DNA of 64,000 bases, taken from positions 70,475,053 through 70,539,052 of the forward strand of contig CM060732.1 of assembly GCA_030704615.1 (NCBI GenBank), in the 5' to 3' direction. The notes under the pieces are model-generated. The model was not told the origin of the DNA. It worked only from the letters and a program-made list of their open reading frames with translations, and did not search any database. Below are positions 1 to 13,157 of this stretch, piece by piece. The position numbers and the translations under genes were made by a program. Position 1 is the stretch's first letter; each line of letters opens with the position of its first letter. Source of the DNA: Takakia lepidozioides (lineage: Eukaryota > Streptophyta > Takakiopsida > Takakiales > Takakiaceae).

Positions 1-3000
1 ACTAGAGATACTTGTCCATGGGTGGCACAATTAGAGAGGTAGGGACATAAGCAGACAAGACAGGACCCGGGTTTTTGAAAGGCGCTTAACAGGAGTATGT
101 CATCTGTTGCAACTGCATACTCTCAGAAAGGCCGCTGTGGAGTCTATGGAGCAAATTGTCCAGAATGGTTCATTGCAATGGAGGTGTGCCATTTTTCTAT
201 CCTGTGCTATGTCCAACCTTTTTGACCTCTTATTTCAATGGAAGTGGGGTCGGACATGTTTGTAGTTGGATGCTGTATTGATGGTATAGGCTTCTAGCTG
301 TTTGCAAGGCACTATGTTAATGCCGTTGAAAGCATTACTCGATTGTTTGTCGCCATGTGTGACACAGGCATGCAACAGCCACAGCATAGTGTGTGTTCCT
401 CTATATGACACTCTTGGTAATCCTCATACTCACATATTTCATATGCATTTTCAGTTTTGAGTCAATTCGAGTGTGGAAAGTGAGCTTACTGATGACAGAA
501 CTATTCAAGGGACATAAGAAGACATGTTCCAAGCAAAATCTGGAGGGCCAAATGGCAATTTACAGCCCCCAGCTTGGAATCTTGTGTAGTTGAAATCGTG
601 TATAGGGGTTATGATACAACTTCCATGTCCTTTGCAGATGGCATGTCTCATATGGATTTCCGAACTCCTATGATTGACAGACAGGTTGATCACCTGCAGT
701 GTATGAAGTGCTGATTGTTAGGTCTATAAAGTCTTTTTGAAGTCCCACAATGCTATCAACACCTTCCAAATTCAAATGGTTCTCTGTAATTCAGGAACGG
801 ACGCCGTGGAATTCATTGTAAATCATGCAGAGGTTCAGATAGCATTTGTGCAAGAGGCCAAGCTTCCCCTGGTATCTCCCCTTGCTCTTCCCCTGCATAC
901 ATCGACAAACACTTTCTATTCAATCTCTGTATGAGGTTCAGAATGTCCAGCTCCCTGTGCCACTCTGTTCGTTTTTTTGCCTTCAAATTTAAAGGATTTT
1001 ATGACTTTATTATTGGGTAGATGAGTTCTTGTGAAGTCTATCTTTCTCTTTTACTCAAATTTGCTTCAAGACATGCCCTGTTGTTGCCCTCCTTTTCGTC
1101 TTCAAGCTCCACCCCCCACCCCATCCGTCCATTGTCTATCATCCTGCAATTGAGTTTGTCATAAGGAGATACATATGCACGAGGAGAAGAGCAGTGATAG
1201 TACATGGGGTGGCTATCATATGGGGTATGGCTGCAAGAGGGAGGCTGGACACCTAACTGTCATGGATAAATCTACCTCCCTGTTTGTGTTAATTATGATA
1301 CAATGTTGCTGTACAGATGATAGCATCCCTGCCCAAGTGCACCAAACTGACAAGTACGTCCTCTTCTGTCCTTTGTTATTAGCTGGCTGCGGAGTGTAGG
1401 GGTTTTGGGGTCAATCCTAATCAGGCCACCTCAGTAGACTTTTGCAGGAGGTTTACATTGCCGTGGTGAATGAGGGCTCAATTGAATATGTGGCTGTGAT
1501 GTTAGTTACCCTTTACGCCAAATTGAGGATGCATGTGGAATGTGATGCTCAAACAACAGTTGTCAACTGTGTGGTTGTCAAACAAGCCTTAAATTCATCT
1601 TCACTTTTTTTTCTCATAGTAGTTGATACTGAAGCTGTGGATGTGCAGCATTGGTGAGCTTTGGAGCTTTAACAAGCGAGCAGAAAGCTGCAGCTTCAAA
1701 AGCTAATGTTGCAGTCTACCCTTGGCAAGATTTCATGGAGCTGGTGTGTATTTTTCTGCCTTAAATGGCTGCTTTTTTGAAATCTTGCCATGTCCCTGTC
1801 AGAAATTGATAGTCAGCATCTCCATGGATGATAATACATATCTGGTGTGCTTGCAGTCTCTTCTGAAAATCCCTCTTAACCCGTCGATCATGCTTTCTCA
1901 GTACTTCTTTTCTGGTTACCTTCAATTGTAAGTATGGAGATATCTTGATACTTGTAAGGATATTGCAGGGGAAAGGTGGGCTGACAAATCTACCTCACAG
2001 CTTGTGTTTGTTTGTTCAGCGCTGTAAGAGTCTACTACTTGTTGTAGAAGTCACCCGTTATTTTAATTGTTTATATCTGTGTATTTCATGCCCTGTAGTA
2101 TAGTTTGATCTTTGATTTCACACACTTTTTTGGGACTTACAGATGTTAGTAGCCACTGTAATTGCATCCTTCAGGGTAGGAAGAATCCAGTGGATCCATC
2201 GCCTCCAGGTGCAGATGATCTCTCGACAATCATGTATACGAGTGGCACCACAGGGGAGCCCAAGGGAGTGCTCCTCAGCCATGGAAGTGTCTCGAGCTGC
2301 ATAGCTAGTCTTGACTACTTTCTCAAATGCCGGAATGAAGTGGTGGGGCTTCTATCTGTTGGTCTTTTCAAACTGCAGTTCAACTTGAATGGAAGTTTGA
2401 GATTCAAAAGTTCTTTTCGTGCTCTATACCAATTCAGTGACCTGATTCTGCTCATATCTCAACTGTGAGCGAGTGGCTCTCTTCGTGTGTCCTAGAGTAC
2501 GCCTTTGAAGCTAGTTTTTATTTTGACAAATTGCAATTTTCCGATTTTGGTAGGTAAATGGACAGCTGTTTCTTTTTGTTAACCGTGGGGGATTGGAAGT
2601 TTGTCTACATGGTTATCATCAGCAGTCTTGATGATGGTAATGGACAGATGAAAGTGCATCAAATCTGGCATCAATGAAATAGTTGCAGCGTCTCTGCATT
2701 ATTTGGTAGCCATATTGTTAAATCATAGATGCCAGAGCATTATTTCAATTGTCACTAGACACAATTGACAACGTCATGACATTCTGATTGAAGTAGATCT
2801 TTGGTATTTTGCACATTGACTTTTGAGAGATTTTCTGCAGATTGATGAGACGGACACATACTTTTCTTTTCTGCCTTTGGCACATATATTTGATCGTGTA
2901 TCTGAGGAGTTTTTTGTCTTTATAGGCGGCTCGATTGGATTCTGGCAAGGGGTAAGTTTGATGATGCATTCGCCTCCACCATATTGTTTTGTCGACTGAG

Positions 3001-6000
3001 GAAAATAAGCAAAAGATAGTTAGAATCAGTGTTGAACACATTTACCAACTTATTTATCTTTCAACCTCAGGTGCATAGGGTCAGAATCAGTAGCTGTTGC
3101 ATACAGGTATGGTTTTGCCATGGCACATGGTATTAAGCAACCTGGAAGTCATTAACATTGACACATGAAGATTGCCACTTTTGCATGTTGTATGCGCCTT
3201 TGGATGAGCTAGTGAGTGATTTTTGAGTTAGAGTGATAGCTGTTCATACATGCAGTATGATGTGTGATTGTTGGCATAACTTTCATCCTTGTTATCTCAA
3301 TTGCATGCAGGACATTAAGAAGATAACAGAGGACATTGCGGAATTGAAACCTACTCTCTTTACTGCGGTTCCTCGTGTCTATGACCGGATTTTTACAGGT
3401 TAGCCAAGTTGCATTTGACTCACCAGACAGAGTTGGGTTACCATCGCATAAATCTAATCTGGATAATTTTTTTCCAGGAATCACCACAAAGGTTGCTGCA
3501 GCTGGAGGAATCAAGAAGTGGTTGTTTGATTTTGGTTACTCTATGTGAGATCCATTTCCTTCAGATGTAGTTTCTAGTTCTGGCTGTTGAATTTTACTGT
3601 CCAAGGATGGAGTTAGGTATATGTTGATTTCCTTTTCCTGCACTGGTACAAGCCAGAGGTTGTTAATATTTATAATGCTATCTTAATAAGGTCGATTGCT
3701 CTAGTTTTTCTCACTAGAGTCATCCCTGATAGACAACCTTCACGTGTCATGATGTAATGATTCTTCATAAGATTGTGTCTGTTGAGCGTTCCCACAAACA
3801 TTTTGCTGGAAATCTGGAACCAATTTCTAGTATTTGGATGTTGATTTTCCTTAAAACTGGGTGATGGCAGCAAACTGAGGTCATTAATGAGGGGTGTGAA
3901 GTATGATAAGTCTTCTCCGCTATTTGACAAGCTTGTGTTCAACAAGGTCGGTGCCCTTATTGTGTGTTAGCTATCCCAGTGATTCAAATGTTTTTGTGGC
4001 CAAGTTAACTATCTGCAAGGCATGTAAGCAAAGCACAACTTGGGAGGATGATTAGTGCTATGGACCTCAAGTTGGTCAAATTTGAGAGGGATTACTCTAC
4101 AATTTGCAAGAACACTGTCCAGCTAGCAAATTTTTGGAAGTTAGTCTTGGCCTCAATCAACTTATGTAGCGCTTACACCCTGTTGTTTCATGCATAGCAC
4201 CAGGAAGCTGAGCTCTGTCCCGTGGGGTTGGCTTTTGGGGGCACCAGGTGAAGACGAGCCTAGGCGGGCAAGTAAAGCTTGTGATATCTGGGGCCGCACC
4301 CCTTGCCGTCCATGTTGAGGAGTTTCTACGAGTAGTAATGTGCGCCCCTGTCACACAGGGCTATGGTATGGACCAGGAGCCCCTTTTGTTCCCCTTCATT
4401 AGTGTTTGTATCACAATGGACACTACTGCACCTCTATTTGCTCTGGTAACCGACTCTGACAGTTTTGACTCTTTCTTTGGTATGATTTCTGGTAATTTGT
4501 CCTTCCACCAATACTATGTTAAGTACTAAGTGGAGGATATCTGAAACGCCTGAACTGATTCTATATGCTGAGAAAAAATGTGTTTCTTCTATCCATAGTA
4601 GCTAATGCATGCACGGGTTTGCCAGGGTTGACGGAGACATGCGCTGCAAGCTTCATTCAGATACCAAATGTGATCTCCATGCAGGGGACAGTAGGACCCC
4701 CCTTGCCCTGCATTGATGTGCGGCTTGAGTCTGTTCCTGAATTGAGCTATGATGCATTGGGGGAGATACCTCGTGGAGAGATTTGTGTCCGTGGTAAAAC
4801 GTTGTTTGATGGCTATTACAAACGTGAAGATCTCACAAAAGAGGTTTTTGTTGATGGCTGGTTTCATACTGGTAAGGCTTTTTTCTTGCAGGAATTGTCA
4901 TGGGTGGATTGCATGACTGCGAAGAATTTGTTACCTACAATGACTAGTCTGAGCTGGCGAATTCTAGCACTTCTACGAGCATATTGTTTGGTTTTGTTGA
5001 CACCATTAATAATAAACATCTAGATTAAAATGGTTATACATGAAAGATGGTATGTCATGCCGCTCTCAAGTTATTATTCTCTTGTTACTATTGGCACCCC
5101 CTCGGGCCACAAAGGGCTGCATGGTAATGAAAGAACATCGCATGTGAAAGGTGACATTGGGGAGTGGCAACAAGATGGGGCCTTGAAGATTATTGATCGA
5201 AAGAAGAACATCTTCAAGCTCTCTCAAGGGGAATACGTTGCAGTGGAAAGCCTTGAAAACATCTATGGACAGTGCTCTGTTGTGGATGCGGTATGCCATA
5301 CTTCCACTAAAACATTTGAGATTAGAAAAAGTCTGCCTGGATATGCTCTTCCCTCAAGTGGTCATTTCGCCCTTCTACACTTGACAAACATGAAACAGCT
5401 CCGTCCTTCCCACTTGATCACTATTCATCAATATTTGTATCATGGTTGTGTTTGTTGATCCCAATCCGTTTCAGAGTTGCAAGGGCTGTTCATTCACAGT
5501 AGAGTTGTGTGTGCAGATCTGGGTGTATGGTAACAGTTTGGAGTCATCACTTCTGGCAGTTGCTGTTCCAAACAAAACTGCACTAGAGGAATGGGCCAAA
5601 TCCGAAGAGGTGGCAGGGGACTTTAGGGCTCTATGCCAAAGCCCTAAGGCTCGGTCCTTCATCCTCGCAGAGCTGAATGCTACTGGTAAAAAGAATCGGG
5701 TGAGTGCCGGCTTTAAAAAAAAAAGTGCAGTTTAAACTTCAGATCAGTTTCCAGATAATATTAGAAGAGAAGTGTATTCGAAAGTTGAATAGTAACACTG
5801 GTGTACGTGTTTTAGTAGAGACTTTACACGAGTATTCTGTAATAGACATATTCTATTTTTTTCGTATCTGTGGCAGACAGGCCGTTGTAGATTTGAAGTT
5901 GTAGATTCATTCCTGGTGCTCATTGTCGTCTGATCATGCTGCTACCCATTGACGTCAGCTTGCAGACGTTCTATAGATGTCAATTTAATGTCCAGGCCTT

Positions 6001-6531
6001 TTAGCAAGTTGTCTGTTACTTGTGTTGGTGCGAAAACCAGTGAATTCACATTGAACATAACAGGTGAAAGGCTTTGAGCACATCAAGGGTGTTCATCTAG
6101 AAGCACAACCATTTGATATGGAGCGTGATTTAGTAACTCCCACCTACAAGGTCAAGCGACCGCAGCTTTTGAAGTACTACAAGGTAAGTCCTATTGAGAG
6201 TGCTTGTAAGCTTTATGCCTTGACAGAAAACACCAGGGGACATAATATAACCATAATCCAGGTGATGCAAGCCCCAACAGAAACGGTGGATCTGTCAGTT
6301 GGCTCTTGGGGTTGAAAATAGACATTTCTTTGCTCATGACCACTAGTAACTGAGATTAGAAATAGAGTTAGCCACCAGTGTGTGGTGGGTTCCTTTATAT
6401 GTATACTTGCCGATATTGGGACATACATTTGAAGACGCTGTTTGATGGTCAACTGAATACTGAAGTCACATGCTTCTTCTTTGGCTGTGCAGAAGGAGAT
6501 CGATGATATGTATGCAAGCTTAAAGCAGTGA
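1..6531 (+). CDS. LACS: Long-chain acyl-CoA synthetase, 5' end missing (16 exons visible)
   Basis: Activates long-chain fatty acids to acyl-CoA using ATP (EC 6.2.1.3), usually at the ER or another membrane. Exons read by splice sites and protein match: 93-183, 368-416, 795-871, 1317-1353, 1649-1743, 2175-2342, 2841-2951, 3311-3398, 3478-3544, 3871-3946, 4248-4365, 4626-4871, 5151-5290, 5517-5699, 6064-6183 and 6493-6531 (TGA). All phases join without a stop, giving about 567 residues; the plant family has about 660, so roughly the first 95 lie left of the window. Seen in order: [13 protein letters not shown]; the AMP-binding loop [30 protein letters not shown]; the hinge segment [28 protein letters not shown]; and C-terminal [12 protein letters not shown]. 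Exon 6 could end at 2339 instead of 2342. It resembles the LACS1/2/4-type plant enzymes; which paralogue it is cannot be told. Confidence 0.93.
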
Positions 6532-8180
6532 TTGTCTCCACTTGAAAGGGGTTCAGATTGCCCACCAACAGCGGTTCTGCTTTTTCATCAGATACAACAA
6601 AGCACTCCCTGAAGGGACAGTTTTCTTGCTGTCACTTTATAGAGGCTTTCATCACTTAAATAGACTACATTTTTCCCCTATTAGATTTGCTGAAGAGGGT
6701 TGGTCATTTGTATGACAACATTCCTGACAGCCCTTGTAGGTTGTCACATAGGACTGGAGTCTTCCTCTGTACAGGAAAGTATTTCAGATGGCACTCTGGA
6801 TGGATTGGCGAAAACACTTTGCTGAGGGACATGAGATAATTGAATACCTCACGTTATTGGGTTGTCATGGCATATATATTCTGGAGTTGAAGGACACTCT
6901 TTGTCGGGCATGAATTGGATTACGACCTTGCTTTAGCCACAGACGGATCCCTGTGTGCAAGAAAAGCAGAGCATAGGACAAAGAAGAAGAGCACAGGAGC
7001 TGCTTTGTTAGCACTCGGCCTTTTCTTACAACTTCCCTTGCGAAGGTTGTTCTCATTCTATAGTTGAATGAGAGTCCATATGTGCGTTTGAGGATTCAAG
7101 AAATCATGTTATCTTCTCAGCATGGTACGTTTGGCATGCACTCCCACAATGGAGAGCTTGATCCAATAGCAATGTCCTTGATTGACTGCATAAGAGACTG
7201 GAAGGTCTTGTGTAGCAGTTTCTGTGGTGGCTCTTTCTACATTCGAGGAAGAGGGCTCTTGCTCGAAATTGAGTGCCATTCTGATGATACCTGGGGATGA
7301 AATAGGATGTTGTACCCTTCAGCCTCATGATATTTCATGATGAAATCGAAACCCCCAAGCCCAATACGTAGCAGAGACCTAGTGTTGGGCGGGTATATGG
7401 ATTAGGTTATACCTGCCAGGCTTTGGGATATTCTTTACATCTTGATGTCCTTCTGCCCTGGTATAGAAGATTATTAGAAATCTACATGCCCCAAGGATAG
7501 ATTTTATTCATTTTAGGTGGGGTGTCCTACAGGTATTGAAAGTGAAATATCAAAGATATGCAGCAATTGAAGATTTGCATAAGTGTCCTGCATGTCCGGG
7601 AGTAATGTGATCCACCTCTACCAAATCCCAAATCCCCGACAATAGGCTTCGGCATTGGTTAAAGAGGCCTCCCTGCACCTCCTCCCAAGAGCCTAAGCAC
7701 CCGTTGATTCAGATATTTCCCGCAGGCACTCAGTACATCATATCACCATCGAACAGTTACCCAAAACATAAAAAATAAAAATTAAAAAATTGTTGGCTGA
7801 ACTGAGGCCAAAGTGATCTGCGACGCATGGGTTGTGCACCTCTATCTAACTGCAATGTTTGCACCATCTTCGATCTCGACTCTCCGATGGTGGTATATAA
7901 TATTATTGTCCACCCTGCCGCCTGCCTTTGTTTGACGTACACCACGGGTATCCATCCGGCCTATACTCCAGCCATTAGCCCTCTTGGAGTGCCTGCATTT
8001 TCCCATGGTATCACCAAGTAGAACTTGGATATTCCACAACAACATAAAACATATCGATTCAGCATTTTTGTCATGTGACTAGGGCGGTGAGGATACAGAA
8101 CTGGAATTCCACCAAATTCCGTGGGTAAAATGTGGAATCTGGAAACTAGGCGATTGCACTACTCCCCCATTTTTACAAAG
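6532..8180. other. 3' flank of the LACS gene, no gene seen
   Basis: Begins with the probable 3' UTR of the synthetase. Short open frames on both strands have no recognisable motif and no convincing splice partners. Nothing else is supported. Confidence 0.5.
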
Positions 8181-8186
8181 GAACCA

Positions 8187-8283
8187 ACAGTTAGTAGCTC
8201 AGTTGGATAGTGCACTGGGTGCCACCCACATCATTCTGGGGTCAAATCCTGCTACCTTGATGGCTGGTATGTTCCAGTCTTGT
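8187..8283 (+). repeat. tRNA-derived SINE, copy 1
   Basis: The stretch opens like a tRNA: TAGCTCAGTTGG at 8195-8206 matches RNA polymerase III box A, and GGGTCAAATCC at 8238-8249 resembles box B. No acceptor stem closes and the anticodon arm is disrupted, so this is not a working tRNA gene. Copies 2 and 3 (14841 and 15060) share the box A region. Copy 3 also shares the body ACCTTGATGGC..GGTATGTTC, which marks a dispersed family. Confidence 0.6.
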
Positions 8284-8836
8284 AAGTACTGGTATGGCTA
8301 TGGTAGGCATACCAGACTGTCTTGGTAGGTCCAACGTGGCTGTTGGGTCCAACTGGTAGGGCCCAGTGTAGATTAGGTCAAGCCAGGGTAGGTTATAGGA
8401 TGGGTATGGGTATTTTCAATTTTGAGATATAGGCATGGGTATGGCAAAACCTCAAATGACATACTGGGGTAGTATGTACAATGGTATGGTATACCCCAAC
8501 AGTCATCATACTGTATTCAAAGCTGAAAATAAAACCTGATTGAGGGCAACACACAAAAGGTAAAAGAAAATTGCAATCACACATGCCCATGCAAACTAAT
8601 TTGTATTGCTCATAAATTAGTGAAAGTTTTTTTTTGTTTTTTAATTTTTAAGGACCTTGAAATTCATGAGGAAAAAGTAACCTCACATGACATGCCATGG
8701 AGGCTGATGAAAGGGACGCCGCCCCGTAACCAGATACTACAGGGAACAAACTACGATCAAAGTCCAGGGACGAACCAAGATCAAATCTAGAGACAAATCC
8801 AGGGAATTCTCTAGAGTAATGCAAGCATGAGAGAGC
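8284..8836. other. Intergenic, GGTATGG-rich
   Basis: Contains many degenerate GGTATGG/TGGTATG motifs around 8285-8500 and a poly-T stretch near 8628. No gene is supported. Confidence 0.4.
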
Positions 8837-9620
8837 TCAGGGAACTCTGCGCTTCCGAGAAGAAGGCTCGAAGGAGAGTGGGGCCTTGGACTTCCCTTTT
8901 CTGAAGCTTCTGCGGTGACGGTAATTTGTGTCAGAGTCTTCTTCCTCGACAGGAGATAGTCGGGTGCTCATGGAGCTACCAACCCTGCGGGAGGGTGTCA
9001 TTCCACCTGACGTTGGAATCCGAGATTCTCCTGCACAGTCGACCACCTTTTGCCCAGGTGGTATCAAAGCCAAAGAGAAGTTGTTCTCTTCTAGCCTAAG
9101 AGCATCTTGAAAGAGCTGCACACACAACACCCCAAGCTTTTCTTGCCTCATTCATCATGTCTGAGTGAACCCAAAACAGAACAACTTTGGCACAGCTTTT
9201 TTTACCTTCATAGTACCAGGTGCATCTATGTCTCCATACATTCCAAAGGGTGTGTGCCCTCAGAACCGCCCATACTGGGCAGGTGCTTACGAGCCCTGTA
9301 TCACTTGCATTTAGCAGTAGAGCAGCCGGCTGGGCGTAGGGTTCCAGAAAAAATAAAAGGAAAACACTTTTCTCCAGACATGGACAGGGACATCGCAAGA
9401 CAACAAACAGTGCTCGACAGTTTCAAGAGATAGAGATAAGCAAGCAGTACACGCATTGTTAGTGTCTGAAATGAAAGCCGAGACAGGCAAGATCCGGTTG
9501 GCGATCTTCCAAAGGAACCCCGCAATTTTCGCTGCTCTAACCTTCCTCCAGACAGCAGTCTATATGGACTTCCATGGCAGCACATGGCTGGTTATAGGTA
9601 GCCAATTTGCATCCCACTTT
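8837..9620 (-). pseudogene. Decayed LINE 3' end with zinc-binding RT domain
   Basis: Read on the minus strand from about 9570 downwards, the sequence gives a typical reverse-transcriptase zinc-binding (zf-RVT) segment: WRKVRAAKIAGFLWKIANR, then a CxxC pair, then EHCLLSC and VW. A stop follows. After a frame change it continues with VWAVLRAHTLWNVWRHR and EARKAWGVVC, the usual tail of plant non-LTR polyproteins. No polymerase core remains nearby. The motif set differs from the intact LINE at 54-58.8 kb, so it is probably another LINE family. It is broken by at least one stop and one frame change. Confidence 0.6.
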
Positions 9621-10560
9621 GAATTCATCATCATTGGAGGCTTCATGAATGCATCAGGTATGTTACCAGAGATAGTGCTCAGAGCAACCACTCTTCTACT
9701 TGAAAGGGCTGGCTGGAATTTAGCAGGAGAGCAGAAGGAGCCATTTACCCAAAAGTGAGAAAAATGGGAGAAGCCCGCTTTGTATATTTAAGGCTGGATT
9801 ATAACAAATGGGAGAAAAACTGCCAGATGCCATGACAAAAACTGAAGAAATCCTGCATATTATACCTTGTATGCCATACCTTGTACGCTGACCATTGTAC
9901 GCCATACCTTCTAACCCCTCCCATCTCCAAACACTCTCCCCTCAGTACTGTTGCCAATTGCAGTATTGCTCCGCCAGCTCCCCTCCCTTGGGCATTGTCC
10001 AATGCAAAAGCCTTGACGGCGAGGTTATTGTGAAAGAGGTTATTTTATTTTCCAGTGTAGTAGCTCCCAGGTGTTTCCCTTTTAATTTTCAGCCATTTCC
10101 TAGGCATTTGTAAAAAGCCTCCCTATGAGATTCTTGAAGGCCTCTACACTTCTACAAATGTGTCAGAACTCTTGAAGAAATTTGATGAATGTGAGGAGCA
10201 TGAGGATTGAAACAATGAATGAATGAATGATTGTTGCACTGTAGCAGTGAGTTGATATGATAGTATTTAGTAAACAAGTGTGAGTGCTATCCATTTCCTT
10301 TCTTGCCCATCTACTTGGACTCCGTGGCAGGGGATGATTGGGTGAATGCTATCTTATCTGATTGCGCTTTGGATAAGGGTGGCAGGAGGGTTTTAGAGTG
10401 TGGGCAACACATGGGCAGTGATGCATTCAAGGCCAGTAAAACCCTGAGAGTGTGCAACAAGCAAGACTGTCTTCTCCTGCAAGTCCCTGGTTTTTGTTTC
10501 TCTGCTTTCTGTGGAAGATCGAGCTTGTGTGTGTAGAGGAGGTTCAGAGGTGACTGCTCA
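9621..10560. other. Upstream region of the POR gene
   Basis: No gene is recognised. Holds repeats of GTACGCCATACCTT type near 9865-9910 and a short GAAT run at 10213-10230. The POR promoter and 5' UTR should lie in the last few hundred bases, but no element is clear enough to name. Confidence 0.4.
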
Positions 10561-13157
10561 ATGGCAACTTGTGCTCACCCAACCCACCTTGCGGTTTCTG
10601 CCTCGAATGTTGTGACTCATGAGGTTAGTTTTCGTGTCTTTGTGTGAGAGGGGGTAGGAGGAGAAGGGGGAGCTGCGTTCTTTGGAGATTCGTTGACTGG
10701 GTCGGTGGAAAGAGGGTATTTTGGGATCGGGACTCTGTAATTCATAGATTGCATGAAAGAAATGTTGTTGCCGGGTGTGGCCTGAAGCTGGCTTACTCAG
10801 AAATGTTGCCATTGTGTGGCTGCGTGAACAACACCAAACCACTACTCCTCTCTGGCGAGTTCTGCATGGCTTGTCATGCATTACGTCCTTTGAAAGCTGT
10901 CTTCTCCCTTCTATGCAGAAATCATGACAGAATAGAGCGAATACTGATCCCTACGATGGTGATAATAGCATGCTGATTTGGCTGACGATGAATTGAGTGT
11001 CTTTCCTTTCGCAGAAGTCGGCCGGGTTTGCCACAAATGTGACGGCATCCACTTTTTTGGGAACCAGGGTCTCCCACCAGAAGAGAGAGACGTTGCTGTC
11101 TTCCAGAAAGATCACATCCGTAAGTTACTGGACACCTCATAGCTAGTACTCTCTGCAAAGAATCACACCACTTTTTTCTTGTGAGAAAATGCTGTTAGCT
11201 TCCGCCACCTACAGCGGTGTGATTTCCCGTATGCGTGGGAAGAGTTTCTAGCTTTACTTTAATGGAGAGCTTGGTGGTTTCTAATCCCTTGGTCCATGAA
11301 CTTATGTGTCTGGCACATCAACCAGGTTACATATAGTTCAATTCATGCGAGTTCTAAGTGTGAACTGCAGAACAATTAACTGTGGGGTGCTCAATGCCAT
11401 GTATAAAATAAAATCCTGCCCCTTGTCTCTCTTTAAGGAACACTAACATGTGACGTCTGAACGCAGGACTCCCAGAGGCATGGCTACTCTCTCACTCCCA
11501 AAGCTCAAAGTGTTGCGGCCCCTGTTGAGACCAAGAGACCAGAGAGTGCCAAAAAGACTGAAACGAAGTCCACGGTGATTATCACTGGTGCTTCATCGGG
11601 TCTGGGCCTCGCCACAGCAAAGGCTCTCGCCGATTCTGGAGAATGGCATGTCATCATGGCGTGTCGCGACTTTTTGAAAGCAGAAAGAGCGGCCAAGTCA
11701 GTGGGCATGCCCAAGGGCAGCTACACTGTGATGCACTTGGACTTGGCTTCCTTTGAGAGCGTTAAGCAATTTGTGGACAACTTCAGGAGGTCTGGCATGC
11801 CCTTGGATGTCCTTGTTTGTAATGCTGCTGTCTATTTCCCAACTGCCAAGGAGCCGCACTGGACAGCTGAAGGGTTTGAGCTGAGCGTTGGTACCAACCA
11901 CCTTGGCCACTTCCTTCTTGCTCGTCTTCTCTTGGAGGATCTTCAGCATGAGAAGAATACCGTGAGTCGAAGGATGATCATTGTGGGATCCATCACAGGT
12001 ATGACCCTTGTGTTTCCTGCTCTGGTTTGGAGCTTTGATGTGGCAACAAATTTGTCATTGTTGGCATAGCACTGGGTCCAATGAAATCTGACTTTCAAAA
12101 CGATGGTGAAGTTCCATACTCCTGCTTGCAATTGTGTTCTGACTCTGTCCTGGGCACTGACTACAGGAAACACCAACACCCTGGCTGGCAACATTCCTCC
12201 CAAGGCCAACTTAGGTGACCTTAGAGGGCTCTCAGGGGGTCTTAATGGGGTGCAGTCCTCTACCATGATAGATGGTGGAGATTTTGATGGAGCCAAGGCA
12301 TACAAGGACAGCAAGGTGTGTAACATGCTGACAATGCAAGAGCTGCACCGGCGCTACCACGAGGAGACCGGCATCACGTTTGCCTCACTGTACCCTGGCT
12401 GCATTGCCACCACGGGTCTGTTCAGGGAGCACATCCCTCTTTTCCGGACCCTCTTTCCACCATTTCAAAAGTACATCACCAAAGGGTATGTCTCAGAGGA
12501 GGAGTCAGGCAAGAGACTTGCTCAGGTACATTTCTTCTCTACACCGTGTTTAAGTATTACCTGGACTCTACAAGTGCTCTAGCTAGTCGATTGAGACATG
12601 GACCACCGTGCAGTGTCATTTTTTTGTTGGGATGGTATCAGAGACTTGCTCAGGTACATTTCTTCCGTACACCATGTTTAAGTATTACCTGGACTCTCCA
12701 AGTGCTCTAGCTAGTCGATTGAGGCATGGACCACCGTGCAGTGTCATTTTTTTGTTGGGATGGTATCAGCAGAGTAACAAATCTGAGTGCCCCTGCACTT
12801 GGGAACTTCTGGTAGGTACTCCCAAGGTCCTCAATGGCTTCTGTTCCATGATATCTCATGCCAGAAGCCTTGCTAAGATCACTTGCATTGGCCTTCTAGA
12901 CCCCTGCTCTCCCAATTTGAGTCCATGAGACACTTGAGAGGACGTTTGGTAGATTGGAGAGGTATGAAAAGCATGGGTTCATGTCTTGTCATCTTATGCA
13001 GGTAGTGAGTGACAGAAAGATGACCAAGTCAGGGGTATATTGGAGCTGGAACAATGACTCCAATTCGTTTGAGAATCAGCTGTCTGAGGAAGCTAGTGAT
13101 GCTGATAAGGCAAGGCGGCTATGGGACATCAGTGAGAAGTTGGTGGGGTTGGCCTAA
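10561..13157 (+). CDS. POR: Light-dependent NADPH:protochlorophyllide oxidoreductase
   Basis: Reduces protochlorophyllide to chlorophyllide in light with NADPH (EC 1.3.1.33), in plastids. Five exons: 10561-10623, 11015-11119, 11467-11998, 12167-12525 and 13002-13157 (TAA), all in phase, 404 residues, the normal length. The start ATG at 10561 opens a Ser/Thr-rich leader (about 60-80 residues over exons 1-3) fitting a plastid transit peptide. The short-chain dehydrogenase core follows: nucleotide loop TGASSGLG, then [24 protein letters not shown] and the catalytic YKDSK (Tyr-x3-Lys). The C-terminus is [30 protein letters not shown]-like, as in plant PORs. A 128-bp tandem duplication copies the exon 4 end and its splice donor into intron 4. 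A and B isoforms cannot be told apart from sequence alone. Confidence 0.96.
12512..12768 (+). repeat. 128-bp tandem duplication across a POR splice donor
   Basis: 12512-12639 is repeated at 12640-12768 with only a few changes. The unit starts in the last codons of exon 4 (AGAGACTTGCTCAG|GTACAT) and carries the donor plus 114 bp of intron. The second copy therefore offers a decoy donor at 12654. Confidence 0.92.

Noticed and set aside
8191-8263. tRNA gene
   Set aside because: Box A and B look-alikes are present, but no acceptor stem or anticodon arm forms. Treated as a SINE.
9456-9758. 100-codon plus-strand frame
   Set aside because: The minus strand here encodes the zf-RVT remnant, which has recognisable residues.
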